From positions 1 through 37,788 of the forward strand of contig JADJON010000005.1 of assembly GCA_016713765.1 (NCBI GenBank): a DNA stretch of 37,788 nt, in the 5' to 3' direction. Numbering within the stretch: the first letter of the stretch is position 1; each line of letters starts with the position of its first letter. The position numbers and the translations under genes are program-made. Positions 26,576 through 36,220 of this stretch are shown here, in pieces. The notes below the pieces were generated by a model. The model had not been told where the DNA came from, searched no databases, and was given only the letters and a program-made list of their open reading frames with translations. This DNA is from Bacteroidota bacterium. Its GTDB lineage: Bacteria; Bacteroidota; Bacteroidia; AKYH767-A; 2013-40CM-41-45.

Positions 26576-26908
26576 TCAGAGATGCGTAACCGGCGTCTTC
26601 GCATCGCTGCCGATGACGAGGATACGGTTCACACGGCTGCCCGTGAGGTTGATGAGCGCCATGCCGTCGACGATGCGGATACCGTTGCCGATGACGCCCT
26701 GTGCAACTTTGGCCGGGCGACCACGCTTACCGGTTCCTTTGAACGGAGCAATTGCCGCGAGCGGCATGCCTTCCGCCAACAGGGTCTTCTTGTTCTTCGA
26801 TCCTTTCGGACGTCCCCGTTTGCCTTTTTTAACGACGATTTTGGCAGCCTTTGCGGAGGTGTTCTTGTTCTTAGAACCCTTCGGGCGGCCACGTTTTCCT
26901 TTTGCCAT
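26576..26908 (-). CDS. AT-hook DNA-binding protein
   Basis: The 110-residue basic protein has two perfect AT-hook repeats, KGKRGRPKGSKNK at residues 3-15 and again at about 28-40, and a third shorter KRGRPAK near 61. The RGRP core inserts into the minor groove of AT-rich DNA. After residue 70 the sequence changes to a hydrophobic, beta-like part (GNGIRIVDGMALINLTGSRV, NRILVIGSDAKTP), perhaps an interaction domain. The repeated hooks suggest internal duplication at the DNA level. AT-hook proteins of this size are abundant in some Bacteroidota, where they act as nucleoid-associated proteins or regulators. The upstream DNA is very AT-rich with a small hairpin, which would suit autoregulation (inference). 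Confidence 0.9.
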   Translation of the reverse strand: MAKGKRGRPKGSKNKNTSAKAAKIVVKKGKRGRPKGSKNKKTLLAEGMPLAAIAPFKGTGKRGRPAKVAQGVIGNGIRIVDGMALINLTGSRVNRILVIGSDAKTPVTHL

Positions 26909-26938
26909 AATTAATTTATTTAGTTGATTAAAAAGTAT

Positions 26939-26961
26939 TCCGATGGTCTCCTGTCATCGGA
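26939..26961 (-). promoter_or_regulatory. Hairpin in the 5' region of the AT-hook gene
   Basis: A 7-bp inverted repeat TCCGATG / CATCGGA with a 9-nt spacer lies 31 nt upstream of the AT-hook ATG, in an otherwise AT-rich leader. It could be an operator or an mRNA hairpin. Confidence 0.3.
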
Positions 26962-27166
26962 TTTGAAACAGTTGCAGAAATGCACGTCACTGACTCCGTT
27001 GCAAGTATACTCCAAATAAACTGATTGAATAAAAATATTTCAACGCATTTGCAATTATTTATTCACTAAAATAATCGAAAATGCAGAAAATTCGACCAGA
27101 CTCCCTTACCATGTATCCAATGTGAATCCTACTACGGATTCCGGGAATAACACTACCTTGACCCAT

Positions 27167-27928
27167 ATGCGGAGTCGGCTGATTTCAATGGTTTTCTTGT
27201 GCTTCATGACGGCCTCATCCCGGGCCTATCTCCCGCCAGCTGGACCGGTCTTCGACCGTACGGCCTTTGGATTCACTCTATCCATCGACCGTTGCTACCG
27301 CGAAATACAGTACGATGGAGCGGATTCCAGTCTGAATGCGGTCTTTAACGATCGCCAAAAACACGAAGATCCGATGATGGGTTACTCCGTCGGTCTTTCG
27401 CTGCGTAAGCAACGCTCACTTCATTGGATTCTGGAAGCCGGTTTACGTTACACGATCCGGGGTTATCAATACCGGTCTGCCGACAAAACCTTTGGCCCGG
27501 CGATCGACACCAACTATGTGACCGTGACCAATGTCACACAAGCGCTGGACGAAATCCTTATCCGGCATCAATACCGCTATGTGGAAGTGCCGTTGCGGCT
27601 CCATTACCAGTTTACCGAAAACCGGTTGCGCTATCACGTCGCCGCCGGCATTGCCTTGGGATTACCCCTGGGCGTAACGCTTTCCACCCGGTACAAATTC
27701 AGCAATGGCGAACGGGAGGTGAAGCGCAACCAGCTTCCCGATCAGGACCTCAAGATCTCCATCACACCCATACTTTCAGCAGGCTTGGAATTCTATTATA
27801 GCCATCGCCTGCGATTCTATCTGGATCCAACCTATCAGTTTGCCTTAAACGACGCAGAAGCGACAACGATACGTGAACGCTTGAATAGTGCCGGCTTACA
27901 ATTCGGGCTGATCTACCGATACCGCTAA
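27167..27928 (+). CDS. PorT-like outer-membrane beta-barrel protein
   Basis: I chose the ATG at 27167 because it gives a proper signal peptide (MRSRLISMVFLCFMTASSRAY), while the GTG at 27122 does not. The roughly 250-residue mature protein consists of alternating strands typical of the OMP_b-brl_2 (PorT-like) barrel: GYSVGLSLRKQRSLHWILEAGL, YVEVPLRLHYQF, YHVAAGIALGLPLGV, LSAGLEFYYSHRLRFYLDP, and the final strand SAGLQFGLIYRYR ending in an aromatic-Arg pair. It is probably a small outer-membrane barrel with unknown cargo. No operon partner is evident. Confidence 0.78.
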   Translation: MRSRLISMVFLCFMTASSRAYLPPAGPVFDRTAFGFTLSIDRCYREIQYDGADSSLNAVFNDRQKHEDPMMGYSVGLSLRKQRSLHWILEAGLRYTIRGYQYRSADKTFGPAIDTNYVTVTNVTQALDEILIRHQYRYVEVPLRLHYQFTENRLRYHVAAGIALGLPLGVTLSTRYKFSNGEREVKRNQLPDQDLKISITPILSAGLEFYYSHRLRFYLDPTYQFALNDAEATTIRERLNSAGLQFGLIYRYR

Positions 27929-28059
27929 GCCGCTCCGGCCGAACGGTTGAACTACCCTAACCGGCACTTCGAATGGATTTTCATTATCATAATCTGTAAT
28001 CGGTTGCTCCGTGGTTTACCGCTTACCTAATTTTGGTCCTTACCAATCATCCCACAGCC

Positions 28060-28731
28060 ATGCATACATTACCAATCCTCATCCCGACTTTTTTCATCAT
28101 CATCACCGCACTGGCCCTAACCATCTTCTGGTACGCAACAAACAAATCACGCAGGGTGTTGACGGTCCTGCTGGCCTGGGTAGTTGTACAGGGCTTGATC
28201 GCGACGACCGGCTTCTACGAGGTGACCAACACGATGCCGCCACGGTTTGCTTTGTTGATCGGCCCTCCGCTTTTGGTAGTTCTTTCCTTGTTTCTAACCA
28301 GGCGGGGGAGACACTTTTTAGACAGCCTTCAACAACCATGGTTGTGTCTTTTACATTCGGTCAGAGCCGGTGTTGAAATGGTCTTGTACGCCTTGTTTCT
28401 TTACAAAACGGTTCCGGTCGGCATGACGTTCGCGGGCGGCAATTACGACATCGTTGCCGGAGTCACTTCGATCCTGATCTTTGCTTTTGGTTACCAGCGG
28501 CCACTTCTTGGACGCGGGCTATTATTGGCCTGGAATTTCATTTCACTCGCGCTCCTGCTCTACATCGTGCGAACAGGTGTGCTGTCGGCACCGACTTCCT
28601 TTCAACGAATGGCATTCGATCAACCCAACATCGCATTGTTTCACTTTCCTTTTATCTGGCTTCCGGGTTGTATCGTTCCATTGGTATTGTTGTCGCATTT
28701 GAGCACAATTCGTCAGCTGCTCAGGAGCTGA
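28060..28731 (+). CDS. Hypothetical multi-pass membrane protein
   Basis: The ATG at 28060 gives 223 residues with about six hydrophobic helices: LPILIPTFFIIITALALTIF, VLTVLLAWVVVQGLIATTGF, FALLIGPPLLVVLSLFL, then two around 120-160 and two near the end (LLLAWNFISLALLLYIV and FPFIWLPGCIVPLVLL). Polar loops are short. The pattern is common in Bacteroidota hypothetical membrane proteins, but I cannot name a function. It precedes the two-component genes in the same direction with a 118-nt gap, so co-transcription is possible but not shown. Confidence 0.75.
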   Translation: MHTLPILIPTFFIIITALALTIFWYATNKSRRVLTVLLAWVVVQGLIATTGFYEVTNTMPPRFALLIGPPLLVVLSLFLTRRGRHFLDSLQQPWLCLLHSVRAGVEMVLYALFLYKTVPVGMTFAGGNYDIVAGVTSILIFAFGYQRPLLGRGLLLAWNFISLALLLYIVRTGVLSAPTSFQRMAFDQPNIALFHFPFIWLPGCIVPLVLLSHLSTIRQLLRS

Positions 28732-28849
28732 ATCCCGAGCGGGTTTAACTTCATTTTAATGGAATTCAGGTGCCGGAATTCCTGACCTTTGACAATAGCG
28801 CGGTCACATGACCTTGCCGGATACACGACCGGCCGAATTTTCTTAATTG

Positions 28850-29539
28850 ATGGAACGAAAAATTCTAATCGTCGAAGACGAGCCTAAAGTGGCCGGCTTC
28901 ATCCGCTCCGGGCTGAGCGAAAGCTCGCTCGCCTCCGATTGGGCTGCCGATGGGGAATCGGGCCTTGCGATGCTGGAAGCCAATAATTATGACCTGTTGA
29001 TTCTCGACCTGAACCTTCCGCGAAAAAACGGATTCGAAGTTTGCGCGGCGGTGCGAAAGAATGATCGTAGGATTCCGGTCCTCATGCTGACGGCCTGGGG
29101 TGCGATTGACGACAAGCTCAAAGGATTTGAAAGTGGAGCCGACGACTATCTGGTCAAGCCGTTCGAGTTTCAGGAATTACTGGCCCGCGTTAAGGCCCTA
29201 CTCAAGCGCTCGGAGCCCGAGTTATCGGAGCCGTCCACACTCCGTTATGCGGACATTACCCTGAACCTGGACACGCGCGAAGTGCATCGTGCCGGTAATA
29301 AGATCTCCCTGACACCGAAAGAATACGGTTTGTTGGAATATCTCCTGCGCAATCCTGAACGCGTCGTTACACGGGCGGAAATCGCCAGCCACGTCTGGTC
29401 CATCCAATATGAGACCGGCACCAATTTCGTGGATGTTTACATCAATTTTCTGCGCAAGAAGATCGATCGCGGATATATCCGTAAATTGATCCATACGCAT
29501 GTCGGCAGTGGGTACATCCTCCGGCAACCGAACCCATGA
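28850..29539 (+). CDS. OmpR/CusR-type response regulator
   Basis: The 229-residue protein uses ATG 28850; a TTG immediately before is an alternative. The receiver domain has IVEDEPKVAGFI, phospho-acceptor Asp53 in LLILDLNLPRKNGFEV, and VKPFEFQELLARV. The winged-helix output has LTPKEYGLLEYLLRNPERVV, then EIASHVWSIQYETGTNFVDV and HVGSGYILR. The FETGTNxVDVYI type of wing is typical of regulators paired with CusS/CzcS-like kinases, often responding to metals or envelope stress. The end overlaps the kinase start by 4 nt (ATGA). Confidence 0.95.
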   Translation: MERKILIVEDEPKVAGFIRSGLSESSLASDWAADGESGLAMLEANNYDLLILDLNLPRKNGFEVCAAVRKNDRRIPVLMLTAWGAIDDKLKGFESGADDYLVKPFEFQELLARVKALLKRSEPELSEPSTLRYADITLNLDTREVHRAGNKISLTPKEYGLLEYLLRNPERVVTRAEIASHVWSIQYETGTNFVDVYINFLRKKIDRGYIRKLIHTHVGSGYILRQPNP

Positions 29540-30915
29540 ACATTAGGATCAGGGAGCGCCTGACGCTCCAGTTCACCCTGATCGTAACTTCCATTCTACT
29601 GGTATTTGCGACCGGCATCTACCTGCTGTCGTCGTCCTATCGTGAGCAGGAATTCTATGCCCGCCTGGAGACCAAAGCGCTGACGACCGCCCGGCTGTTG
29701 ATAGAGGTGAAGGAGGTGGACAACGACATGTTGAAGATCATCGACAAGAATTCCATCAACGCGATGTTCAGTGAAAAGGTACTCGTTTACAATTCCGCCA
29801 ATAATCTTATCTACAACTCGGTCGATGATGAATCGATACCGGTCTCGGATAGTCTGCTGAACGCCATTAGGCGATTGGGGCAACAACGATTCCACCTCGG
29901 ACTCAATGAAGCGATCGGACTTCGCTATGTGGAGGGTGGCGATGAATATGTCATCCTTGCCTCCGCGCTTGACAAATACGGCCGAAGCAAACTGAACAAC
30001 CTGTTCTGGGTACTCATCTTCGGATTCATTGCGAGTGTGATCGTCACGGTCATCGCAGCGCGCATCTATTCGGCACGTGCGCTTAAGCCGATGTCGGATA
30101 TCGTCCGACAGGCCGAACGCATCAGTTTCACCAGCATGGGCATCCGTATTCCGGAAGGCAATGGAAAGGACGAGATCGCGCAATTGGCGATTACCTTCAA
30201 CAAGATGCTGGACCGGCTTCAGTCTTCCTTTGAGTCCCAGCGCGCATTCGTATCGAATGCGTCCCACGAATTACGCACTCCACTTACCTCCATTACCGGT
30301 CAGCTCGAAGTCACCCTGATCAGGGATCGCAGCGGGGAAGAGTACCGGAACGTCTTGCGTTCCATGCTGGACGACACCCGTGATCTGAATCAACTGCTGA
30401 ACAGCCTGCTCTACCTGGCCCGGGCAAACGCAGACGACCGTCTGGTGCGCATCAGCAAGGTCCGCATGGATGAGTTGATCTGGCAGATCCTTGGTAAACT
30501 ACGGAAACAGCATCCCGACTATGAGGTTGAACTGACCTATAGTGAAAAGATCGAGGACGAGAACAGCGTTGTGATCGAAGCGGACGAAGATCTCCTGCGT
30601 GTGGCCGTTTCCAACCTCATCGAGAACGGTTGTAAATATTCCGACCCTCACCGCTGCATTGTATCTCTGGAACCGCAGCGCGATCGTTTGCACCTTCGGA
30701 TAGAGGATGCCGGGATCGGCATTGACCCGGCTGATCTGCCGCACGTGTTTGAGCCATTCTATCGCTCCATGGAAGTGGCGAGAAAAGGCGGTCACGGACT
30801 GGGTCTTCCGCTGGCTAAACGGATCGTTCAGATCCACCACGGTGACTTGTCATTATCCTCTACCCCGGATACCGGAACCCGTGTGGATGTTTTTCTTCCC
30901 TACGTTCAATCGTAA
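29536..30915 (+). CDS. HAMP-domain sensor histidine kinase
   Basis: The 459-residue inner-membrane kinase has a first transmembrane helix at residues 12-31 (FTLIVTSILLVFATGIYLLS), a periplasmic sensor of about 125 residues, and a second helix at 157-177. A HAMP linker follows (ARALKPMSDIVRQAERIS), then the H box with His244 in NASHELRTPLTSITGQLEV, the N box NLIENGCKYS, G1 IEDAGIGIDP, the F box FEPFYRS and G2 GGHGLGLPLAKRI. The order and ATGA coupling to the regulator match CusS/CzcS-like systems. No metal exporter is adjacent, so the stimulus is open. Confidence 0.95.
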   Translation: MNIRIRERLTLQFTLIVTSILLVFATGIYLLSSSYREQEFYARLETKALTTARLLIEVKEVDNDMLKIIDKNSINAMFSEKVLVYNSANNLIYNSVDDESIPVSDSLLNAIRRLGQQRFHLGLNEAIGLRYVEGGDEYVILASALDKYGRSKLNNLFWVLIFGFIASVIVTVIAARIYSARALKPMSDIVRQAERISFTSMGIRIPEGNGKDEIAQLAITFNKMLDRLQSSFESQRAFVSNASHELRTPLTSITGQLEVTLIRDRSGEEYRNVLRSMLDDTRDLNQLLNSLLYLARANADDRLVRISKVRMDELIWQILGKLRKQHPDYEVELTYSEKIEDENSVVIEADEDLLRVAVSNLIENGCKYSDPHRCIVSLEPQRDRLHLRIEDAGIGIDPADLPHVFEPFYRSMEVARKGGHGLGLPLAKRIVQIHHGDLSLSSTPDTGTRVDVFLPYVQS

Positions 30916-30956
30916 TACGATCGTTCTCGAAGGGGTATCCTGTTTTAGTAAAATCA

Positions 30957-31328
30957 TTAAAGGAATTCCACTTCGTAAACATCGGTCTTGTTCCGGCCGA
31001 TATTCCGAACCTCGAACCCTCCCGGTTCCGGGATCCGTTCGATGAGATCGAAGCTGGTACAGGAACGCGGTAGTCCGGAAAAGATCAGGGTAAAACGGGC
31101 GGTGCTGCCGTTCGGCACATGCATCCACTGTGGCGCAACCGCTACATTATCCGTGAACAGCAATTTGCTCTCGTGAGCGGATGAGCGATCCAGAAGAACC
31201 GTCGTACTCCAGATCCTGATCAATTGATCCGGTCCGGTCGCCCGGTAATGGCAGAAAACAATTACCTGGCTCTCTTCTTCAACTGCAGTAGCGGTTTGCA
31301 GTTGGACCGCTGTCGTTTCATCCGGCAT
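30957..31328 (-). CDS. Hypothetical protein with beta-sandwich-like C-terminus
   Basis: The 123-residue acidic protein has no signal peptide. The body VIVFCHYRATGPDQLIRIWS, LLFTDNVAVAPQWM, FTLIFSGLPRSCTSFDLIER and the end FEVRNIGRNKTDVYEVEFL look like strands of an Ig-like sandwich often found in Bacteroidota hypotheticals (a fold guess). It is convergent with the kinase gene (41-nt gap) and divergent from the DUF1905 gene. Function unknown. The Cys residues are not arranged as a metal site. Confidence 0.6.
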   Translation of the reverse strand: MPDETTAVQLQTATAVEEESQVIVFCHYRATGPDQLIRIWSTTVLLDRSSAHESKLLFTDNVAVAPQWMHVPNGSTARFTLIFSGLPRSCTSFDLIERIPEPGGFEVRNIGRNKTDVYEVEFL

Positions 31329-31389
31329 GCGGTAAAGTTAAGGGAATATCAACCGCAATCAGTTCAACGAATTGATGTCGATGAGTCTC

Positions 31390-31418
31390 TTGATATGACT
31401 TTCATTGGAATAGTTTTG
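31390..31418 (+). promoter_or_regulatory. Bacteroidota-type promoter of the DUF1905/YdeI gene
   Basis: TTG at 31390-31392 and TAGTTTTG at 31411-31418 (a perfect TAnnTTTG) are separated by 18 nt, close to the usual -33/-7 spacing. The start codon is 60 nt downstream. Confidence 0.5.
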
Positions 31419-31478
31419 TCAGGACATAATCGAGGTCCCAAAAATATTCGGGTACTGATAATAATCTTGACCCTCAAC

Positions 31479-31991
31479 ATGGCACGCGTTCGTTATACGA
31501 CCATCATCCAGAAATTCCGGGAGAAGGGTGAAAAATCCGGATGGACGTACATTGATGTTCCGGCCGATGTGGCTAACCGGCTTAAAAAGGGTCAACGAAC
31601 TTCGTTCCGGGTCAAAGGAAAACTGGATGATTCCCCCATTGAAAAGGTCGCGTTGATTCCCATCGGCAACGGGGATTTCATATTGCCGCTGAATGCTGCG
31701 CTTCGCAAAGCCATTGGTAAAAGAGAAGGTGCCGGTTTAACCGTGGACCTGCAATTGGATGAATCCGTTTATCAGATCAACGCCGACCTGCGGGCCTGCC
31801 TTGAAGAGGAACCCGCAGCCAGGAAAATTTTCGATAAGCTTCCCGGCTCTCATCAGCGTTATTATTCCAAGTGGATCGATGGCGCGAAAACCGAGGTGAC
31901 GCGTGCCCGACGCATCGCCACCACGATCGATGGTATGATCAAGGGTTGGAGTTTTGCAGAAATCCTGCGAAACGCCAGCGGAAAGAAATGA
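31479..31991 (+). CDS. DUF1905 and YdeI/OmpD-associated domain protein
   Basis: The ATG at 31479 gives 170 residues; the longer frame from 31224 crosses the divergent gene and promoter and is rejected. The first 90 residues form a DUF1905 barrel (KFREKGEKSGWTYIDVPADV, FRVKGKLDDSPIEKVALIPI, FILPLNAALRKAIGK). Residues 105-165 are a YdeI-like helical region (LEEEPAARKIFDKLPGSHQR, YYSKWIDGAKTEVTRARRIA), the bacteriocin-protection/OmpD-associated domain. Members are small cytoplasmic proteins whose biochemical role is not settled. A TAnnTTTG promoter lies upstream. Confidence 0.88.
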   Translation: MARVRYTTIIQKFREKGEKSGWTYIDVPADVANRLKKGQRTSFRVKGKLDDSPIEKVALIPIGNGDFILPLNAALRKAIGKREGAGLTVDLQLDESVYQINADLRACLEEEPAARKIFDKLPGSHQRYYSKWIDGAKTEVTRARRIATTIDGMIKGWSFAEILRNASGKK

Positions 31992-31993
31992 AA

Positions 31994-32026
31994 AACCGGT
32001 CGAAAGAGTTTCCTCTTCGACCGGTT
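31994..32026 (-). terminator. Strong terminator hairpin
   Basis: AACCGGTCGA...AGAG pairs with CTCT...TCGACCGGTT around a 4-nt loop (about 14 bp with one mismatch). On the minus strand it is followed by TTTTT, so it ends the gene at 32047. On the plus strand GTGC follows, so termination of the DUF1905 gene would be weaker. Confidence 0.8.
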
Positions 32027-32046
32027 GTGCTAACCGTGGCAATCTC

Positions 32047-32362
32047 TTAGCGATGCTGTTCGTCGTGCTTCTGGCGGTGGATCGCCCGGCTGGCACGACG
32101 CTGTTCCTTGTGTAGCTGCTTGCGTTCGGCCGGAGTCACGACACCATCCATCCTGGCAACCCGTTTGTCGTGCCGGATCTTCGCCTGGCGCGCGCGAAGA
32201 TGGCGGGCTTCTTTCTTGGTCAGTTGTCCGGAGTCCACTCCGTCTTTGATCCGTTCATGTTGGTTGACCTGTTTTTGCCCGATCGCCGGGGTGGACGTCT
32301 GGGCGGAGGCCGTGAGACTGGTGATGCGGCAAGGGCCAGGCTGAGGGGATGAGCGTTTTCAT
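32047..32362 (-). CDS. Small secreted basic helical protein, one frameshift
   Basis: From the ATG at 32362 (MKTLIPSAW) one frame change near 32320 links a signal peptide (approximately LALAAS..SLTASAQ) to the mature sequence TSTPAIGQKQVNQHERIKDG. That is followed by SGQLTKKEARHLRARQAKIR, DGVVTPAERKQLHKEQRRAS and RAIHRQKHD. This is a well-populated family of about 100-residue exported proteins in Proteobacteria and Bacteroidota, with two EF-hand-like or helical repeats of the form GxLTxxExxxLxxxQ. Function is unknown. The frame from 32238 alone would lack the signal peptide. It is transcribed toward the terminator at 31994-32026. Confidence 0.7.
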
Positions 32363-32619
32363 CGAATTGGCGTTTAAAGATGGCCTCGTATTAACGAAAG
32401 CCATGCCAAAGGGCAGCCCAGACCCCTTCCCCGGGCGATATCACTTTTCCGATTGACTGATCTTGTGAACAACCATTATCTATGTAATTGATATAGAGTT
32501 GATTGTATTTCTTTAGATTAATTCTAAAAAATCGTTAATGGCTGAACTATGGATAGCTTTCCGGTGTTTTTCTTTGTGCCGTAAAACAGCGTTTCATTCA
32601 CCCACACTGATGAACCACT

Positions 32620-34837
32620 ATGCAACCAACTTTGATTCCGGCCATTGCCGAGGCGTTCCCTGCGGCAATATGGCTTTTCGCAGGAGGCTGACCGACTGGT
32701 AGCGCTTCAGACCAGGCTTACCCATGAACAGGAGTTTTCGCTGGATGAATTCCTGGCCAAGCTCACCGAATTCGGTTCTCAATTCAACCTTGTTTTTCTT
32801 TCCAACGACTTGCCTTCTGGCGAGCTGAGCAAACTCGCCTTGAGCGGCAGCTATCCGTTCCTGGTATTCAGTAAAAAAGGAACTTCGTTGTATCCCATTC
32901 TGGTCCATGCGGGAAAAGGTGAACGATTCGCAACGGCATTCACCGCACAGGGTGAACAGACCATGCGCATTGAGCGCGTTGAGGACCTCGGTGATCTCCA
33001 GCGGCATGACGGGCTTTCGGAAGCCGACAGCATTGTCGTCATCACCTGCTTCCTCATTCCAACTTTGAAGAGCCGGAAGAACTCCGGGCCATCGATGTCG
33101 GCAGCGTTCGTTTCAAACTCTTTTCCAAACTACTGAAACTGCTCCAGCCTGAGCGAAAAGAGATCCTCTACATCTTCCTGTATGCGATCCTGATCGGCAT
33201 CATCAGCTTGTCGCTTCCCCTGGGGGTTCAAAGCCTGATCGGGTTCATCTCGAGCGGACAGGTCGTTACCTCCGTGGTGGTGCTGATTGCATTCATCCTC
33301 TTGGGAATAGTGTTTTCCGGGATCATGACCATCTACCAGTTGGAATTGGTCGAATTCCTTCATCAGAAACTATTTACCCGCACGGCCTTTTTGTTCGCCT
33401 CGCGCATTCCGAGAATACGCCTCGAATCAGTCCTGCAATACTATCCGCCGGAACTGATGAACCGCTTCTTCGACACGATCACACTGCAGAAAGGACTTCC
33501 CATCCTGTTGATCGACATCACGGCAGCGACCTTGCAGGTGATCTTCGGGATCCTGCTCTTGTCGTTCTATCATCCGTTGTTCATCGTAATGGGTTCGGTC
33601 CTGGTCTTCCTGCTGATCTTCATCCTGCGAATGACCGGTCCGAAAGGGTTGGCCACCGCCATGACGGAGTCCGACTATAAATACCGAGTTGCCAACTGGC
33701 TGGAAGAGATCGCGCGCACGCTCAGCACATTCAAACTGGCCGGCCACACCAGCTTCGCGCTCGACAAGACCGACCACCTCGTCAGCAATTACGTTCAGGC
33801 GCGGGAAGATCACTTTCGGGTGTTGAAGAAGCAGTATTACAGCTTCGTCGTCTTCAAGACCATCGTAACCGCCATGCTGCTCATCCTGGGCGCGGTGCTG
33901 ATCGTAGACCGGCAGATCAACCTCGGTCAATTCGTTGCGGCGGGAGATCGTGATCATCATGACCATCAATTCGATCGAAAAGATCATCCTGAAGATCGAC
34001 AAGGTGTACGATGTGCTCGTCGGCGTTGAAAAAATAACCAAGGTGACCAGTCTGCCGGTCGAGGAATACAAAGGGATCGACCTGGTAGTACCGAAGAACT
34101 CCGGGTTGAGCATCCGCACCGAAAAACCTCGGCTACCGGTTTCCGGATCGCGCTCAACCAACCCTGAACGGCGTGAGCCTGAAGGTTGATGCATCGGAAC
34201 GCATCGCGATCACCGGTTACAACAGCAGCGGCAAGAGCACGCTGATCAACCTTATCCTGGGATTGTACGATTCCTACTCCGGTAATATCCAGTTCAACGG
34301 GGTTTCTCTGCGTGAGCTCAACAAGGCTTCGCTGATGAATCATGTCGGCGATTTCGTTTCTGAGGAAGCATTGTTTGACGGGACCATACTCGAAAACATC
34401 AGCATCGGCCGGAAAGGCGTCACCATGGAGGATGTCTTGTGGGCATGCAAAGCGGCCGGTCTGAATGACTTTCTCTCGGGTTTACCGGAAGGCTTGAATA
34501 GCGCCTGGTCGGCGGGCCTGTTCGGGTGCCGGAAAGCATGGTGAAGAAGATCGTCATCGCCCGGAACATCGTGGAACATCCCGCGTTGCTCATCCTCGAC
34601 GATTTTCTGCTTGGTGTCGAGCGGAGGGAAAAGAAGCGCATCCTGGAATTGATTCTCGACCGCAACTACGGCTGGACCGTCATCCTGATTTCGAACGATC
34701 CCGTCGTATTGACGGCGGTCGACCGGGTCGTGGTCATGAAGGAAGGCCGTATCGTCGATGAGGGAACGTTCGACGCATTGTCCTCCCGCAGTGAAGAATT
34801 TCGCGAACTCATTCAAAACTATCCAGCAAGCCTCTAA
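32620..34837 (+). CDS. ABC exporter (membrane and ATPase domains), degenerate ATPase motifs, frameshifted
   Basis: Joining frames gives about 735 residues. The N-terminal part of about 160 residues (AFPRSLRQYGFSQEADRLVA, LVFSKKGTSLYPIL) resembles a C39-like domain without a catalytic Cys. A membrane domain of six helices follows (LYAILIGIISLSLPLGVQSL, VVTSVVVLIAFILLGIVFSG, LIDITAATLQVIFGILLLSF). The ATPase has Walker A GYNSSGKST. The signature motif is poorly formed, Walker B ends LLILDDFLLGVE with Asp in place of the catalytic Glu, and the switch His is Asn in VILISNDP. Frame changes fall near 32660, 33000-33070, 33945, 34140 and 34510. HlyD and TolC partners follow, so this is the energising unit of a type I-like secretion system. 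Confidence 0.85.
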
Positions 34838-34840
34838 GCC

Positions 34841-36220
34841 ATGGGACAGAACATACCTCCGGTAAACGACCGGTCGCTGCCCTTCAAAGCGGTGAGCCTC
34901 GTGCGCGATACGCGCTATGCGAAGAAGTTCGCACGAATCACCTCCGGGATCTTCATCCTGCTCTTCCTGCTGTTGTTCATGCCCTGGACACAGAATATCC
35001 GGTCCAGCGGCTCGGTGACGACCTACCTGCCACAAGACCGGCCGCAATCACTGCAATCGGTTATCCCGGGAAGAATTGAACGATGGTACATTCGTGAAGG
35101 TCAATTCGTCCACAAGGGCGACACGATCGTACGCATCAGCGAGATCCGGAAAATTCTTCGACCCGAAACTGCTGGAACGCGTGAGCGACCAGATCAAAGC
35201 GAAGGAGGGTTCACAATCGTCTACCGCCGCCAAGGTCTCCGCGCTTGCGCAACAGATCAACGCCTTGCAAAAGAAAAAGTACTCTCCTGGAAAAGCCCGG
35301 AACAAAGTGAAGCAGGCGGAGCTGAAGATCCTCAGCGACAGTGCCGAATTGCAGGCCATCCGCGTCGATATGGAGATCGCCCGTGTCCAGGCCCGCCGCG
35401 CCGATTCGTTGCTCAAGCGGGGCTTGATCGCGCTGACCGAACAGGAACGCCGCAACCTCAAGCAGCAGGAAACCACCGCCAAACAAGTGGCGGTCGAGAA
35501 CAAGTTGCTTACTTCCAAGAACGAACTGATCAACGCGAACATCGAACTCGGTTCGCTCGAAGCCGAATACTCCAACAAGATCAGCAAAGCGGAGTCGGAA
35601 CTGAACAGCGCGCTGTCCTATCTTTATGAGACCCAGGCGGAGATCGCGAAGATGAACATCGACTTCTCCAGCCTCAGCATACGCAGTTCGTTCTACTTCG
35701 TCACGGCTCCGCAAGACGGGTATGTCGTACAGGCGAAAGTGTCGGGTGTGGGCGAGAACATCGCGGAAGGCGACGTGATCTGCACCATCATGCCGTCCGA
35801 TCCGAGTCTCGCCATCCAATTGCATGCAGCCGATGGATATCCCGCTCCTCGAGAAAGGCCGAAAGGTCCGGCTGCAGTTCGATGGCTGGCCGGCACTTGT
35901 CTTCTCCGGTTGGCCGAACTATTCGTTCGGAACATTTGGCGGCGTGGTAGCTGTCATTGACAACTTCGATACACAGGGAAAGTACCGCATCCTTGTTGTT
36001 CCGGATCCCGATGACACGCCTTGGCCGGAACAGATACGGGGTGGCTCAGGTACGTTCGGCTGGATCATGCTGAAGGATGTGCCGATCTGGTACGAACTCT
36101 GGCGTCAATTCAACGGGTTCCCGCCCGACTACCTCGGTACGGCAAGGTGTCGACCAATCCGGTCGATGTGAAAAGTGCGGGCGAAAGAAGAAACCTGGTA
36201 AATCGGAGGAGAAGGAATAA
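34841..36220 (+). CDS. HlyD-family periplasmic adaptor, frameshifted
   Basis: It starts 3 nt after the ABC gene stop. A cytoplasmic tail of about 30 residues is followed by one membrane helix (ITSGIFILLFLLLFMPW) and the first lipoyl half (SGSVTTYLPQDRPQSLQSVI, GRIERWYIREGQFVHKGDTI). A frame change near 35155 leads to a long coiled coil (IKAKEGSQSSTAAKVSALAQ, LKQQETTAKQVAVENKLLTS). Then come the second lipoyl half (VTAPQDGYVVQAKVSGVGEN) and the membrane-proximal part (FDGWPALVFSGWPNYSFGTF, MLKDVPIWYELWRQFNGFPP). Further frame changes near 35835 and 36145 lead to a Lys/Glu-rich end and TAA at 36218-36220. The protein bridges the ABC unit and the TolC channel. Confidence 0.85.

Noticed and set aside
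35211..35825. Open frame of 204 codons on the minus strand
   Set aside because: It is antisense to the coiled coil of the HlyD-like gene. The Leu/Arg-rich translation is a mirror of Glu/Lys/Gln codons.
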